Source of the DNA: Streptacidiphilus fuscans | GTDB lineage: Bacteria > Actinomycetota > Actinomycetes > Streptomycetales > Streptomycetaceae | Direction: 5' to 3' | Length of the DNA: 64,000 nt | NCBI RefSeq assembly: GCF_015690355.1 | Contig: NZ_JADPRT010000022.1 | Span: 1-64,000, forward strand | Part shown: positions 10,702-18,913 of the stretch, piece by piece | Position numbering within the stretch: the stretch's first letter is position 1 | Layout: the number at the start of each line of letters is the position of its first letter | Program-made: the position numbers and the translations under genes | The notes under the pieces: model-generated | Told to the model about the DNA's origin: nothing | Seen by the model: only the letters and a program-made list of their open reading frames with translations | The model's database searches: none

Positions 10702-11754
10702 ATGCCCGACACCGCCGTGACCGCAGCTCCGACCGCGACCTCGACCGCGACCTCGACCGCGACCTTGTCCGCCACCTCGACCGTCCGCACCCGTCTCTAC
10801 CGTGACGGGAAGCTCGCCCTGGAGAACTTCCCGGCCGCCGAGATCTCGGACCACGTCGCCGAGGACGGCTCGGTGGTCTGGCTCGACCTCTGCGCACCGA
10901 CCCCGGACGACTTCGCGCTGCTCACCGAGGAGTTCGGCCTCCACGAGCTCGCCGTCGAGGACGCCCGCCACGAGCACCAGCGGCCCAAGCTGGACCGCTA
11001 CAAGGACCACTGCTTCCTCTCCATGTACGCGGTGTGCGCCGCCCATGACCACGAGGACCTGGTCATCCGCGAGCTGTCGGTCTTCGTCACCGCGAACGCG
11101 CTGATCACCGTCCGGACGGACGACCGGTTCGACATGGACGACGTCGTCTCCCGCTGGGACGACGCGCCGGAGCTCGGCCAGTTCGGCGTCGGCTTCCTGC
11201 TGCACGGGCTGCTCGACCACGTCGTGGACGGGCACTTCCGCGCCGTGCAGGACATGGACGACCGGATCGAGGAGCTGGAGGACATCCTCTTCGACGCCAA
11301 CGCCAAGGAGACCCGCGACATCCAGCGCGCGTCCTTCGCCCTGCGCAAGAGCCTGGTCCGGCTGCGGCGGATGGCGCTGCCGATGCGCGAGATGGTCAAC
11401 ACCCTGATGCGCCGCGACGTGCACGTCGTGGCCGACCCGATGATGCCGTACTACCAGGACGTCTACGACCACGTGCTGCGGGTGACCGAGTGGACCGAGT
11501 CGCTGCGCGACATGGTCGGCTCGATCATGGAGACCAATCTGACGGTCCAGGGCAACCGGATGAACATGATCATGAAGAAGGTGACCAGCTGGGCGTCGAT
11601 CGTCGCCGTCCCGACCGCCGTCACCGGCTTCTACGGCCAGAACGTCCCGTACCCGGGCTTCGGCACCGAGTGGGGCTTCTGGGTCTCGACCGGCGTGACG
11701 ATCGGCATCTCGGTCGCGCTCTACTTCGGCTTCAAGCGCCGCGACTGGATCTGA
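10702..11754 (+). CDS. CorA-family metal ion transporter with a GQN instead of GMN motif
   Basis: 350 residues. The N-terminal part is cytoplasmic and begins with a short Thr/Ala/Ser repeat coded by 12-bp direct repeats. It carries WLDLCAPTPDDFALLTEEFGLHELAVED and YKDHCFLSMYAV, typical of CorA. Two C-terminal membrane helices follow (SWASIVAVPTAVTGFYG and WGFWVSTGVTIGISVALYFGF), ending in a basic KRRDWI. The loop after TM1 reads YGQN where CorA has YGMN. It probably moves Mg2+ or another divalent ion; the substitution leaves selectivity open. The ATG at 10702 is 6 nt after TATGGT, so it is probably leaderless. Confidence 0.85.
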   Translation: MPDTAVTAAPTATSTATSTATLSATSTVRTRLYRDGKLALENFPAAEISDHVAEDGSVVWLDLCAPTPDDFALLTEEFGLHELAVEDARHEHQRPKLDRYKDHCFLSMYAVCAAHDHEDLVIRELSVFVTANALITVRTDDRFDMDDVVSRWDDAPELGQFGVGFLLHGLLDHVVDGHFRAVQDMDDRIEELEDILFDANAKETRDIQRASFALRKSLVRLRRMALPMREMVNTLMRRDVHVVADPMMPYYQDVYDHVLRVTEWTESLRDMVGSIMETNLTVQGNRMNMIMKKVTSWASIVAVPTAVTGFYGQNVPYPGFGTEWGFWVSTGVTIGISVALYFGFKRRDWI

Positions 11755-11827
11755 GCGGGGAGATCGGAACTGCCTCGGGCGGGGTAAGAGAGACGCGGGG
11801 GACCTCTTTCGACCGGAGGTGCTTCTG

Positions 11828-12433
11828 ATGAGTATCGAGACCCACATCGACCGCGACCGCGCCCAAGGCGACCTGCTCGACGGCCTGATCGCCGACCACG
11901 AGGAAATCACCCGGACCTTCAGCGCCTTCCTGGGCGTCGGCTTCGGCCACCCGGAGCGCAAGGAGATCGCCGACCAGGTCACCCGCCAGATCGTGGCGCA
12001 CGACGCCATCGAGGAGGCGCTGGTCTACCCGATGATCCGCGAGCGGACCGAGGGCGGCAGTGCGATGGCCGTCCCGTGCCTCGGCGCGCACGCCCAGACC
12101 GACGTGCTGCTGCGCCGGATCCGTCTGCTCGACGCGCACGCGCCCGGCTTCGACCGGCTGATGGGCGTGCTGGGAACCCACGTCACCGGGCACATGCACT
12201 GGGAGGAGGCACAGGTCTTCCCGCTGCTGCGCGCCACGCTGGACCAGGAGGAGCTGGACCAGCTCGGCGACCGGGCGCGCGGGATGCGCCGCCACCCGCT
12301 GCTGGAACCGGCCCCGCACCCGGGCATCGAACCGCCGGCGGACGACTACCGCCCGGCGGAGCGCACCACGACGGGCAAACTGCGCTACCTCTTCACCCCT
12401 GCGGGAGGCTGGGACCGGATGCGTCCGCACTGA
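11828..12433 (+). CDS. Hemerythrin HHE-domain protein
   Basis: 201 residues. The HHE cation-binding helices are visible: LLDGLIADHEEI (first His), HDAIEEALVYPMI, LGAHAQTDVLLRRI, and VTGHMHWEEAQVFPLL with HxxxE. This four-helix bundle would bind a diiron centre and respond to O2, NO or iron. The C-terminal 45 residues are Pro-rich and disordered. Start: ATG at 11828 with GGAGG 8 nt upstream. The 3' end overlaps the convergent DUF2637 gene by 41 bp. Actinobacterial HHE proteins of this type often belong to stress regulons, which is an inference here. Confidence 0.85.
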   Translation: MSIETHIDRDRAQGDLLDGLIADHEEITRTFSAFLGVGFGHPERKEIADQVTRQIVAHDAIEEALVYPMIRERTEGGSAMAVPCLGAHAQTDVLLRRIRLLDAHAPGFDRLMGVLGTHVTGHMHWEEAQVFPLLRATLDQEELDQLGDRARGMRRHPLLEPAPHPGIEPPADDYRPAERTTTGKLRYLFTPAGGWDRMRPH

Positions 12434-13535
12434 CGTCACTGGCTCCACTGACGCCTGCGGGGACGGGGTCGGCTACCGGTTCGGTCTCGGCGTCGGCGGG
12501 GACGTGCGGGGCGGCCTGCTGCGCCGCGGTCCAGCGTGCCTGGAACGACGGCAGGAGCCGGAGCAGGTAGCCGACGCGCAGCGGCTCGCCGGTACGTCCC
12601 TTGATGTCGTGCTGCTCGAAGAGCCAGGCGGACAGCTGCTCGGCGTTCGGGTGGGCGCCGTGCTGCCGGGTGTACTCGTCGAAGCCGTGCTGGTACTGCT
12701 CGATGGGCGTGCCGGCGCCGAACACGGTCGGCGTGGACGGGACGGTCACGGGGACCGCTTCCTGCTGCTCTTCGACCGGCTCCGTCACGCCCTGCTCGGG
12801 CTCGGTAGGCGCGGGCGGCAGCGCGGGGCGGACCGGGGGAGCGGGGGCGGGCTCGGGCTCGATCCGGGCGATCTCCAGCTCGAACTCGGGCAGCCGTTCG
12901 CCCAGGTTGGCCAGCTTGAGCAGCAGGATCTGGTCGACCGGCGCCTTCTGCCGCCAGAACAGGCCGTAGCGCGACCGCAGTCGGGCCCGGAAGACCAGTC
13001 GGCGGCGCTCCATCTCCAGCGCGTCCTGGTAGTTGCGCAGCTCCCACAGCTGGCGGCGGCGCCAGAGCCGGAAGGTGGCGACGGGGGCGAAGAACCAACG
13101 GCCCAGCCGCGTCCCCTCCATGAACTGGTTGGCCTCGATCTGGGCCATCCGCCCGACCATGTGGCGCGCCGCCTCGATCGCCGCGACGAACAGCAGCGGG
13201 ACGACCGCGTGCATGCTCGTGGCCAGCGGATTCGGCCAGGCCGAGGCGGCGTTGAAGACGACGGTCGCCGCCGTCAGCAGCCACGCCAACTGGCGCAGCA
13301 GCGCCAGCGGGATCCGCATCCAGGTCAGCAGCAGGTCCAGCGCCAGGAAGACGGTGATGCCGACGTCGATGCCGACGGGCAGCACGTAGGCGAACCAGCC
13401 GAAGCCGTTGCGCTGGGCCAGCCGCATCACGGCGTCGTACGAGCCGACGAACCCGATCATCGCGATCACCAGCGTCCCGGTGACCACGACGAGCGCCAGC
13501 CTTCTTTGCCCGCGCAGCAGTTGGCGGCGTTCCAT
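12393..13535 (-). CDS. DUF2637 membrane protein
   Basis: 380 residues. The N-terminal half has four membrane segments (LALVVVTGTLVIAMIGFVGSY, WFAYVLPVGIDVGITVFLAL, LLTAATVVFNAASAW, MHAVVPLLFVAAIEAARHM), the layout of DUF2637, found in actinobacterial chromosomes and Spd-type plasmid-spread proteins. A basic cytoplasmic helical region follows (WRRRQLWELRNYQDALEMERRR). Then come a Pro/Glu linker and a small C-terminal domain with GHPN-like HGAHPNAEQLSAWLFEQHDI, which resembles a helix-turn-helix. The last 30 residues are low complexity and antisense to the hemerythrin gene. The function is unknown; a role in DNA or plasmid handling is a guess from relatives. Confidence 0.7.
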   Translation of the reverse strand: MERRQLLRGQRRLALVVVTGTLVIAMIGFVGSYDAVMRLAQRNGFGWFAYVLPVGIDVGITVFLALDLLLTWMRIPLALLRQLAWLLTAATVVFNAASAWPNPLATSMHAVVPLLFVAAIEAARHMVGRMAQIEANQFMEGTRLGRWFFAPVATFRLWRRRQLWELRNYQDALEMERRRLVFRARLRSRYGLFWRQKAPVDQILLLKLANLGERLPEFELEIARIEPEPAPAPPVRPALPPAPTEPEQGVTEPVEEQQEAVPVTVPSTPTVFGAGTPIEQYQHGFDEYTRQHGAHPNAEQLSAWLFEQHDIKGRTGEPLRVGYLLRLLPSFQARWTAAQQAAPHVPADAETEPVADPVPAGVSGASDVSADASGPSLPQG

Positions 13536-13584
13536 GTCCCGTCCCCTTGGAAGTGCTCGGTTGTCCGTTCCGCCGTGCCGCGGG

Positions 13585-14355
13585 TCAGACCGTGGTGCCG
13601 ATGCCGCCGTCGACCGGGATGACCGCGCCGGTGACGTAGGAACCCGCCCGGCTGGACAGGTAGACCGCGACCCCCGCCATGTCGTCCGGGCGGCCGATCC
13701 GGCGCAGCGGCGCGGCCTGGGCGATCGCCTCGCCGAAGGACTCCAGCGTCGCGGCCATCATCTTGGACTCGAACGGGCCCGGGGCGATCGCGTTGACGGT
13801 GATGCCCTGCGGCCCGAGCTCCTTCGCCAGCACGCGGGTCAGGTGGTGCAGCCCGGCCTTGCTGGCCGCGTAGGAGTAGGCGGGGAGTGGGCTGACGTGC
13901 AGGCCGTCGATGGAGCCGACGTTGATGACGCGGGCCGGGGCCTCGTCCGTGGCGGCCGCGCGCAGCTGCGGCAGCAGGGCCTGGGTGAGCAGGAACGGGC
14001 TGCGCAGGTTCAGGTCCATGACCTTGTCCCAGCCGCTGACCGGGAACTCGTCCAGCGGCGCACCCCAGGTCGCGCCTGCGTTGTTGACCAGGATGTGCAG
14101 CCGCTCCTCACGGGCGGCGAGCTCCTGGGCGAGGCGGTGGCACTCCTCCACCTGCGACAGGTCGGCCGGGAGCGCCACGGCCTCGCCGTACTGGGCGAGC
14201 TCCTTGACGGCTGCCTCACAGGCCTCCGGCTTGCGCGAGCTGACGTAGACCTTCGCGCCCGCCTGGACCAGTCCGCGCGCGATCATCAGGCCGATGCCCC
14301 GGGTGCCTCCGGTGACGAGGGCGGTCTTTCCGGCGACGGAGAAGAGATCGTTCAC
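13585..14355 (-). CDS. Short-chain dehydrogenase/reductase
   Basis: 256 residues, normal SDR length. NAD(P)-binding TGGTRGIG is near residues 14-21, then VNNAGATWG, INVGSIDG (catalytic Ser), YSYAASKAG (catalytic Tyr and Lys) and IAPGPFESKM. The end YVTGAVIPVDGGIGTTV is typical of FabG-like reductases. I chose the GTG at 14355 because the Rossmann fold begins directly after it and GGAG lies 7-8 nt upstream. The upstream in-frame extension is Arg/Pro-rich and implausible. Substrate unknown. Confidence 0.88.
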   Translation of the reverse strand: MNDLFSVAGKTALVTGGTRGIGLMIARGLVQAGAKVYVSSRKPEACEAAVKELAQYGEAVALPADLSQVEECHRLAQELAAREERLHILVNNAGATWGAPLDEFPVSGWDKVMDLNLRSPFLLTQALLPQLRAAATDEAPARVINVGSIDGLHVSPLPAYSYAASKAGLHHLTRVLAKELGPQGITVNAIAPGPFESKMMAATLESFGEAIAQAAPLRRIGRPDDMAGVAVYLSSRAGSYVTGAVIPVDGGIGTTV

Positions 14356-14541
14356 GGCGGGCTCCGGGAGTCGTGGGCGTAGGCGTGGGGTGATCTTGCG
14401 CGGCCCCAACCTAGAGGGTCCGCGCGCCGGTGTGCCAGGTGGGTCCGGCATCAGCGCATGACCCCGGCGCCGGGGCCTGTTTGAGCGCCCCTCCCGGGCG
14501 CAGACTCTCCAGGGAGGGACGTAGGAAGGGAGGCGGTGGCC

Positions 14542-15687
14542 ATGAACGGTTCCGTGCCCCTGGGCAGGCTCTTCGGGATCCCGCTGCGGGTCCACTGGAG
14601 TGCGCCGCTGCTCGTCTTCCTGCTGACCCTCGGTCTGGCCGCGAACGTCCTACCCGCCTGGGTGCCGGGGCGCTCCTCCGGCGTCTACCTGCTCGGCGGC
14701 CTGGTCGGGGCGCTGCTGCTGATCGCCAGCCTGGTGCTGCACGAGGTCGCCCACGGCGTGGTCGCCCGGCGGGCGGGGACGCGGGTCGACGACATGACCG
14801 TCTGGGGACTCGGTGGCGTGACCCGGATCGGACGGCTGCACGGCCCCGGCCGGGAGCTGCTGGTGGCGCTCGCGGGCCCGGTGGTCAGCCTGCTCGTCGC
14901 GGCGGCCACCTGGGGCGTGGGGCTGGTGGCGCTGAACGTGCTGGACTGGGACGTGCCGGCGGCGGTGCTGATCTGGACCGGCGTGATCAACCTGCTGGTC
15001 GCCGTCTTCAACCTGCTGCCCGGCGCGCCGCTGGACGGCGGCCGGGTGCTGCAGGCGGTGCTCTGGTGGCGCGGCGGCGACCGGGACCGGGCCGAGCGGC
15101 AGGCCGGTCGCTGCGGCCAGGCGCTCGGCGGGGTGATGGTGCTGGGCGGCTGGATCGTGCTGCTGCGCACCGCGACCGGCTCGGCGGGCGTATGGCTGCT
15201 GCTGGTCGGCGGGTTCCTCGTGGTGGCCGCCTCGGCGGAGGTCCGGCACGCGGCGCTGGCCGCGTCCGCGCGGGGCGTCCGGGTCGGCGAGGCGATGACC
15301 ACGCCCGCGTTCACCCGGCCCGACTGGTCCACGGTCGACCGCGTCTTCGAGGAGAGCACCACCTGGCGCAGCCTCGGTGCGGTCCCGGTCGTGGACTTCA
15401 ACGGCTACCCGAGCGGCGTGGTCCGCTGGCGCACGGTGCTGGGCATCCCGCCCGGTCGGCGCGGTGCGGTGCGGCTGCGGGACGTCGCCGTGCCGCTGTC
15501 GACCTGGGCGACGGCGTCGACGCAGGACGACCTGCTGGACGCGCTGGACGACAGCCGGGGACGGCTGCCGCTGCTCGTCCTCGACGGAGGACTCCTGGTC
15601 GGCGCCGTCACCACGCTCGACCTGGCCCGGCTGGTCCGTTCGGCGACTAGAGCTGGAAGTGCATGGACATCCGGCAGTGGCCGGTGA
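14542..15687 (+). CDS. Site-2 protease family membrane metallopeptidase (M50) with CBS-like region
   Basis: 381 residues. Zinc motif HEVAH (around residues 67-71) lies in an early membrane helix, and the second ligand motif NLLPGAPLDGGRVLQ is near 158-172. Six or so membrane segments are followed by a soluble C-terminal region from about residue 245 (VGEAMTTPAFTRPDWSTVDRVF, LVLDGGLLVGAVTTLDL) with CBS-pair features. This fits the group of rhomboid-independent intramembrane proteases that cleave anti-sigma factors or signal peptides. The ATG at 14542 is favoured (GGGAGG 8 nt upstream). The last 41 bp overlap a small convergent gene. Confidence 0.87.
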   Translation: MNGSVPLGRLFGIPLRVHWSAPLLVFLLTLGLAANVLPAWVPGRSSGVYLLGGLVGALLLIASLVLHEVAHGVVARRAGTRVDDMTVWGLGGVTRIGRLHGPGRELLVALAGPVVSLLVAAATWGVGLVALNVLDWDVPAAVLIWTGVINLLVAVFNLLPGAPLDGGRVLQAVLWWRGGDRDRAERQAGRCGQALGGVMVLGGWIVLLRTATGSAGVWLLLVGGFLVVAASAEVRHAALAASARGVRVGEAMTTPAFTRPDWSTVDRVFEESTTWRSLGAVPVVDFNGYPSGVVRWRTVLGIPPGRRGAVRLRDVAVPLSTWATASTQDDLLDALDDSRGRLPLLVLDGGLLVGAVTTLDLARLVRSATRAGSAWTSGSGR

Positions 15688-15853
15688 GGGCGAGCACCTC
15701 GTCCTCGTCGGCGTCATGGTCCGCGGGCGCGGCGTCGGCCGGGCGCGCCGGGGTGGCCGCGTTCGCTGGACGGGCCGGACGGGTCGGGCGGGCCGGGGCG
15801 ACGGGGACGTCGAGAGCGGGGAAATCGTCGAGAACCATCACTGGCTGAGTCAT
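15647..15853 (-). CDS. Small Pro/Ala-rich peptide gene with a Cys/His C-terminus
   Basis: 68 residues. The N-terminus is MTQPVMVLDDFPALDVPV, the middle is Pro/Ala-rich, then an acidic stretch (DHDADEDEVLALTG) and the tail GHCRMSMHFQL with one Cys and two His. Codon choice is strongly G/C in third positions, supporting a real gene, but the Shine-Dalgarno site is weak. It is convergent with the M50 gene (41-bp overlap) and divergent from the zinc operon, whose two Zur-like boxes lie 126-180 bp upstream of its start. It could be a zinc-regulated small metal-binding peptide or a RiPP-like precursor; I found no modification enzyme nearby. Confidence 0.5.
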   Translation of the reverse strand: MTQPVMVLDDFPALDVPVAPARPTRPARPANAATPARPADAAPADHDADEDEVLALTGHCRMSMHFQL

Positions 15854-15978
15854 GCCACCAGTTCACCGCCGTCCGGGCCCGCGTGGGGCGGTCCTTGACG
15901 CGCTCCGAGCGCTCGGGCGGCAGACCCTGACGCGCTCTTGGCGCGGGCCTGGCACCGGGCGCCCCGGACGGGCGAGCG

Positions 15979-16031
15979 CGGGAACGGTTTTCATCTCACA
16001 CCCATTCGGGCTACGATGAAAACCGTTTCCA
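15979..16031. promoter_or_regulatory. Two inverted Zur-like boxes in the divergent zinc promoter
   Basis: TGAAAACCGTTTCCA at 16017-16031 is a 7-1-7 palindrome with one mismatch. The same sequence occurs inverted at 15979-15993 (TGAAAACCGTTCCCG on the minus strand). Both fit the Fur-family Zur box pattern of streptomycetes (TGAAAATnATTTTCA-like), and they sit directly upstream of the zinc binding-protein gene. Confidence 0.75.
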
Positions 16032-16085
16032 AGTTAACCTGAAGACATCACCGCACCGATGTCCCAGCCCAGGGGGTCCCTGATC

Positions 16086-17051
16086 ATGCCCGCGCCCGCC
16101 GCCGCTTCCCGCCGTCGTACCGCCAAGCTGGCACTGGGCGCCGGAGCCGTCGCGCTGGTGGCGTCGGTCAGCGCCTGCGCGACCACCGCGCCCGCGGGGA
16201 CCACGACGGGATCGGCCGGCGCGTCCGGCGGCAAGGTGATCCAGGTTGCGGCCGCCGAGAACTTCTGGGGCAGCATCGCCACCCAGCTCGGCGGCTCCCG
16301 CGTGCACGTGACCAGCATCATCACCAACCCGAACACCGACCCGCACTCGTACGACCCGACCGCCGCCGACGCGCGCACCGTCACCACGGCGCAGCTGGCC
16401 ATCGTCAACGGCATCGGCTACGACGCCTGGGCGGACAAGCTGCTGGCCACCAACCCGGGCACGGGCCGCGCCGAGCTCAACGTCGGCGACCTTGTCGGCA
16501 TCAAGCCGGGCGGCAACCCGCACCGCTGGTACTCGCCGGACAACGTCAAGCAGGTCATCGCCGCGATCACCGCCGAGTACAAGAAGCTCGACCCGGCCGA
16601 CGCCGCCTACTTCGACGCGCAGCAGCAGACCTTCGAGACGCAGACCCTCGCTCCGTACAACCAGCTGATCGCCCAGATCAAGCAGAAGTACGCGGGCACG
16701 CCGATCGGTGCGTCCGAGTCGATCGTAACGCCGCTCGCCGAGGGCCTCGGCCTGAAGATGATGACGCCGGAGACCTTCCTGGACGCGATGAGCGAGGGCA
16801 CCGACCCGACCGCCGCGGACAAGGCGCTGATCGACCAGCAGATCAAGAGCAAGCAGATCAAGGTCTACGTCTACAACAGCCAGAACTCGACCCCGGACGT
16901 GGTCGCGCAGGTCAACCTGGCCAAGTCCGAGGGCATTGCGGTCACCACCGTGACCGAGACACTGGCCCCTGCGAACGACACGTTCCAGCAGTGGCAGGTC
17001 GCCGAGCTCCAGGGCCTCCAGCAGGCTCTCCACCAGGCCACCGGGAAGTGA
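16086..17051 (+). CDS. znuA: Zinc ABC transporter substrate-binding lipoprotein
   Basis: About 321 residues. A lipoprotein signal peptide has twin-basic RRRT and lipobox VSAC (Cys31). The cluster A-I metal-binding fold shows IITNPNTDPHSYDPTAADARTV (first His) and GGNPHRWYSPDNVKQV (second His). The usual third and fourth ligands are less clear: SESIV and YNSQNSTPDV stand where other members have His and Asp/Glu. There is no His-rich loop. It captures Zn2+ (possibly Mn2+) outside the membrane for the downstream ATPase and permeases. The ATG at 16086 follows AGGGGG by 10 nt; an ATG at 16059 would add nine residues. Zur-like boxes upstream imply induction under zinc starvation. Confidence 0.88.
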   Translation: MPAPAAASRRRTAKLALGAGAVALVASVSACATTAPAGTTTGSAGASGGKVIQVAAAENFWGSIATQLGGSRVHVTSIITNPNTDPHSYDPTAADARTVTTAQLAIVNGIGYDAWADKLLATNPGTGRAELNVGDLVGIKPGGNPHRWYSPDNVKQVIAAITAEYKKLDPADAAYFDAQQQTFETQTLAPYNQLIAQIKQKYAGTPIGASESIVTPLAEGLGLKMMTPETFLDAMSEGTDPTAADKALIDQQIKSKQIKVYVYNSQNSTPDVVAQVNLAKSEGIAVTTVTETLAPANDTFQQWQVAELQGLQQALHQATGK

Positions 17052-17055
17052 CGCC

Positions 17056-18006
17056 ATGAATCCTCCCCCCGTGAGCGCATCCGTCGACGCCGCACCGAAG
17101 GCCGTCCCGGCCCCCGCGACGACCGGCGCGACGACCGGCGCGACGCCCGCCGCCGCGCCCGTCGTCGCTCTGCGCGCCGCCGCCGTGCGCGTGGGCGCGC
17201 GGACGCTGTGGTCCGGCGTCGACCTGGACGTCCAGGCGGGCGAGTTCGTCGCCGTGCTGGGCCCCAACGGCGTCGGCAAGTCCACGCTGGTCAAGGTGCT
17301 GCTCGGCGTCGTGCCCGCCGCCGAGGGCGAGATACGCGTGCTCGGCCGCAAGCCCGGAGAGGCGGGCAGCCGGGTCGGCTACCTGCCGCAGCGCCGCAGC
17401 TTCGACCCGAGCCTGCGGATCCGCGGCGTCGACATCGTCCGGATGGGCCTGGACGGCGACCGCTGGGGCATACCGCTGCCCTGGGCGCGCAACCGTCGGG
17501 CCCAGCAGGAGCGCGTCCGCGAGGTGATCGAGCTCGTCGGCGCGAGCGCCTACGCGCACCGGCCGATCGGGCAGTGCTCCGGCGGCGAGCAGCAGCGGCT
17601 GCTGATCGCGCAGGCCCTCGTCCGCAAGCCCGAAGTGCTGCTGCTGGACGAGCCGTTGGACAGCCTCGACCTCCCCAACCAGAGCGCCGTCGCCGCGCTG
17701 ATCGGCCGGATCTGCCACCAGGAGCAGGTCGCCGTGGTCATGGTCGCGCACGACGTCAACCCGATCCTGCACCACCTGGACCGGGTCGTGTACATCGCCG
17801 AGGGCGGCGCGGTCAGCGGTCGGCCCACCGAGGTCATCACCTCCGAGACGCTGACCCGCCTCTACCGCACCCCCGTCGAGGTGCTCTCCACCCAGGACGG
17901 CCGGCTGGTCGTCGTCGGGCAGCCCGAGGGTGCCGGAGCGCACTCCGGAGTGCACGGCGCACGTGCGGGGGAGCACACCGGAGCACACGCCGGAGCGGGT
18001 GGCTGA
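17056..18006 (+). CDS. znuC: Zinc ABC transporter ATP-binding protein
   Basis: 316 residues. Walker A GPNGVGKST (around residues 72-80), Q-loop YLPQRRSFDPSL, signature CSGGEQQR (near 175), Walker B EVLLLDEPLDSLD and the switch His in VMVAHDV. An Ala/Thr-rich 35-residue N-terminal extension and a Gly/Ala/His-rich tail (HSGVHGARAGEHTGAHAGAGG) are unusual; the His in the tail could touch metal. It starts 4 bp after the binding-protein stop and ends 1 bp before the first permease start. Confidence 0.92.
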   Translation: MNPPPVSASVDAAPKAVPAPATTGATTGATPAAAPVVALRAAAVRVGARTLWSGVDLDVQAGEFVAVLGPNGVGKSTLVKVLLGVVPAAEGEIRVLGRKPGEAGSRVGYLPQRRSFDPSLRIRGVDIVRMGLDGDRWGIPLPWARNRRAQQERVREVIELVGASAYAHRPIGQCSGGEQQRLLIAQALVRKPEVLLLDEPLDSLDLPNQSAVAALIGRICHQEQVAVVMVAHDVNPILHHLDRVVYIAEGGAVSGRPTEVITSETLTRLYRTPVEVLSTQDGRLVVVGQPEGAGAHSGVHGARAGEHTGAHAGAGG

Positions 18007-18007
18007 G

Positions 18008-18913
18008 ATGGGAACCGCCCCTCCGTTCTCCTGGAACCTGCTCTACGACTTCCAGATCATGTGGTCGTACCCGTTCATGCTGAACGCCTTCCGCGCGGGC
18101 GCGATCGTCGCAGTCGTCGCGGGCGTCGTCGGCTGGTACGTCGTGCTGCGGCGGCAGACCTTCGCCGCGCACACGCTGTCCGTCGTCGCCTTCCCCGGTG
18201 CGGCGTTCGCGACGCTGGCCGGATTCGCGCTCAGCCTGGGCTACTTCGGCTTCTGCATCGCCGCAGCGCTGGTGCTGGCGTTGCTGCGCCGCAACCGCGC
18301 CGGTCAGCCCGGCGACTCGGAGGAGTCGGCGGCCACCGGCACTGTCCAGGCCTTCCTGCTGGCCTGCGGCTACCTCTTCATGGCGCTCTACAAGGGCCTG
18401 TTGGAGGGCCCGCAGGCACTGCTGTTCGGCAGCTTCACCGGCATCACCAGCAGTCAGGTGACCACGCTGGCCGTCGCCGGAGTCGTGGTGCTGGGCGTGC
18501 TCGCGGTGATCGGCCGCCCGCTGCTCTTCGCCTCGGTGGACCCGCAGGTCGCCGCCGCGCGCGGGGTTCCGGTGCGGGCGCTGTCCGTGGCGTTCCTGGT
18601 GCTGCTCGGCGCGGCGACCGCCGAGGCGGCGCAGATCACCGGCGCGCTGCTGGTCTTCGCGCTGATGGTGCTGCCCGCCGCGACCGCCCAGGTACTCACC
18701 GCCCGGCCGGGGTTGAGCCTGCTGCTCACCGTCGTCATCGGCTTCGGCGTGACCTGGCTCGGCCTGTTCGCGGGCTGGTACTGGAACTACCCACTCGGCT
18801 TCTTCGTCACCACGTTCGCGTTCGCGCTCTTCCTGCTCGCCCACGGCGCGCGGGCGTTGGCCGCGGCCGTCGAGCGGCGACGCGCGCTCCCGACCCTGGC
18901 AGGTGCGGCATGA
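18008..18913 (+). CDS. znuB: Zinc ABC transporter permease 1
   Basis: 301 residues, about eight membrane helices of the ABC-3 permease family: AFRAGAIVAVVAGVVGWYVVLRRQTFAAHTLSVVAFPGAAF, RPLLFASVDPQVAAARGVPV and AEAAQITGALLVFALMVLPAATA. The ATG at 18008 is chosen because it lies directly after the ATPase stop; the upstream in-frame stretch lies inside that gene. The stop overlaps the next permease start (ATGA). Confidence 0.9.
   Translation: MGTAPPFSWNLLYDFQIMWSYPFMLNAFRAGAIVAVVAGVVGWYVVLRRQTFAAHTLSVVAFPGAAFATLAGFALSLGYFGFCIAAALVLALLRRNRAGQPGDSEESAATGTVQAFLLACGYLFMALYKGLLEGPQALLFGSFTGITSSQVTTLAVAGVVVLGVLAVIGRPLLFASVDPQVAAARGVPVRALSVAFLVLLGAATAEAAQITGALLVFALMVLPAATAQVLTARPGLSLLLTVVIGFGVTWLGLFAGWYWNYPLGFFVTTFAFALFLLAHGARALAAAVERRRALPTLAGAA

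Noticed and set aside
14356-14595. Longer N-terminus for the SDR gene
   Set aside because: The extension is Arg/Pro/Gly-rich, overlaps the M50 gene start, and the Rossmann fold begins right after the GTG at 14355, which has its own ribosome site.
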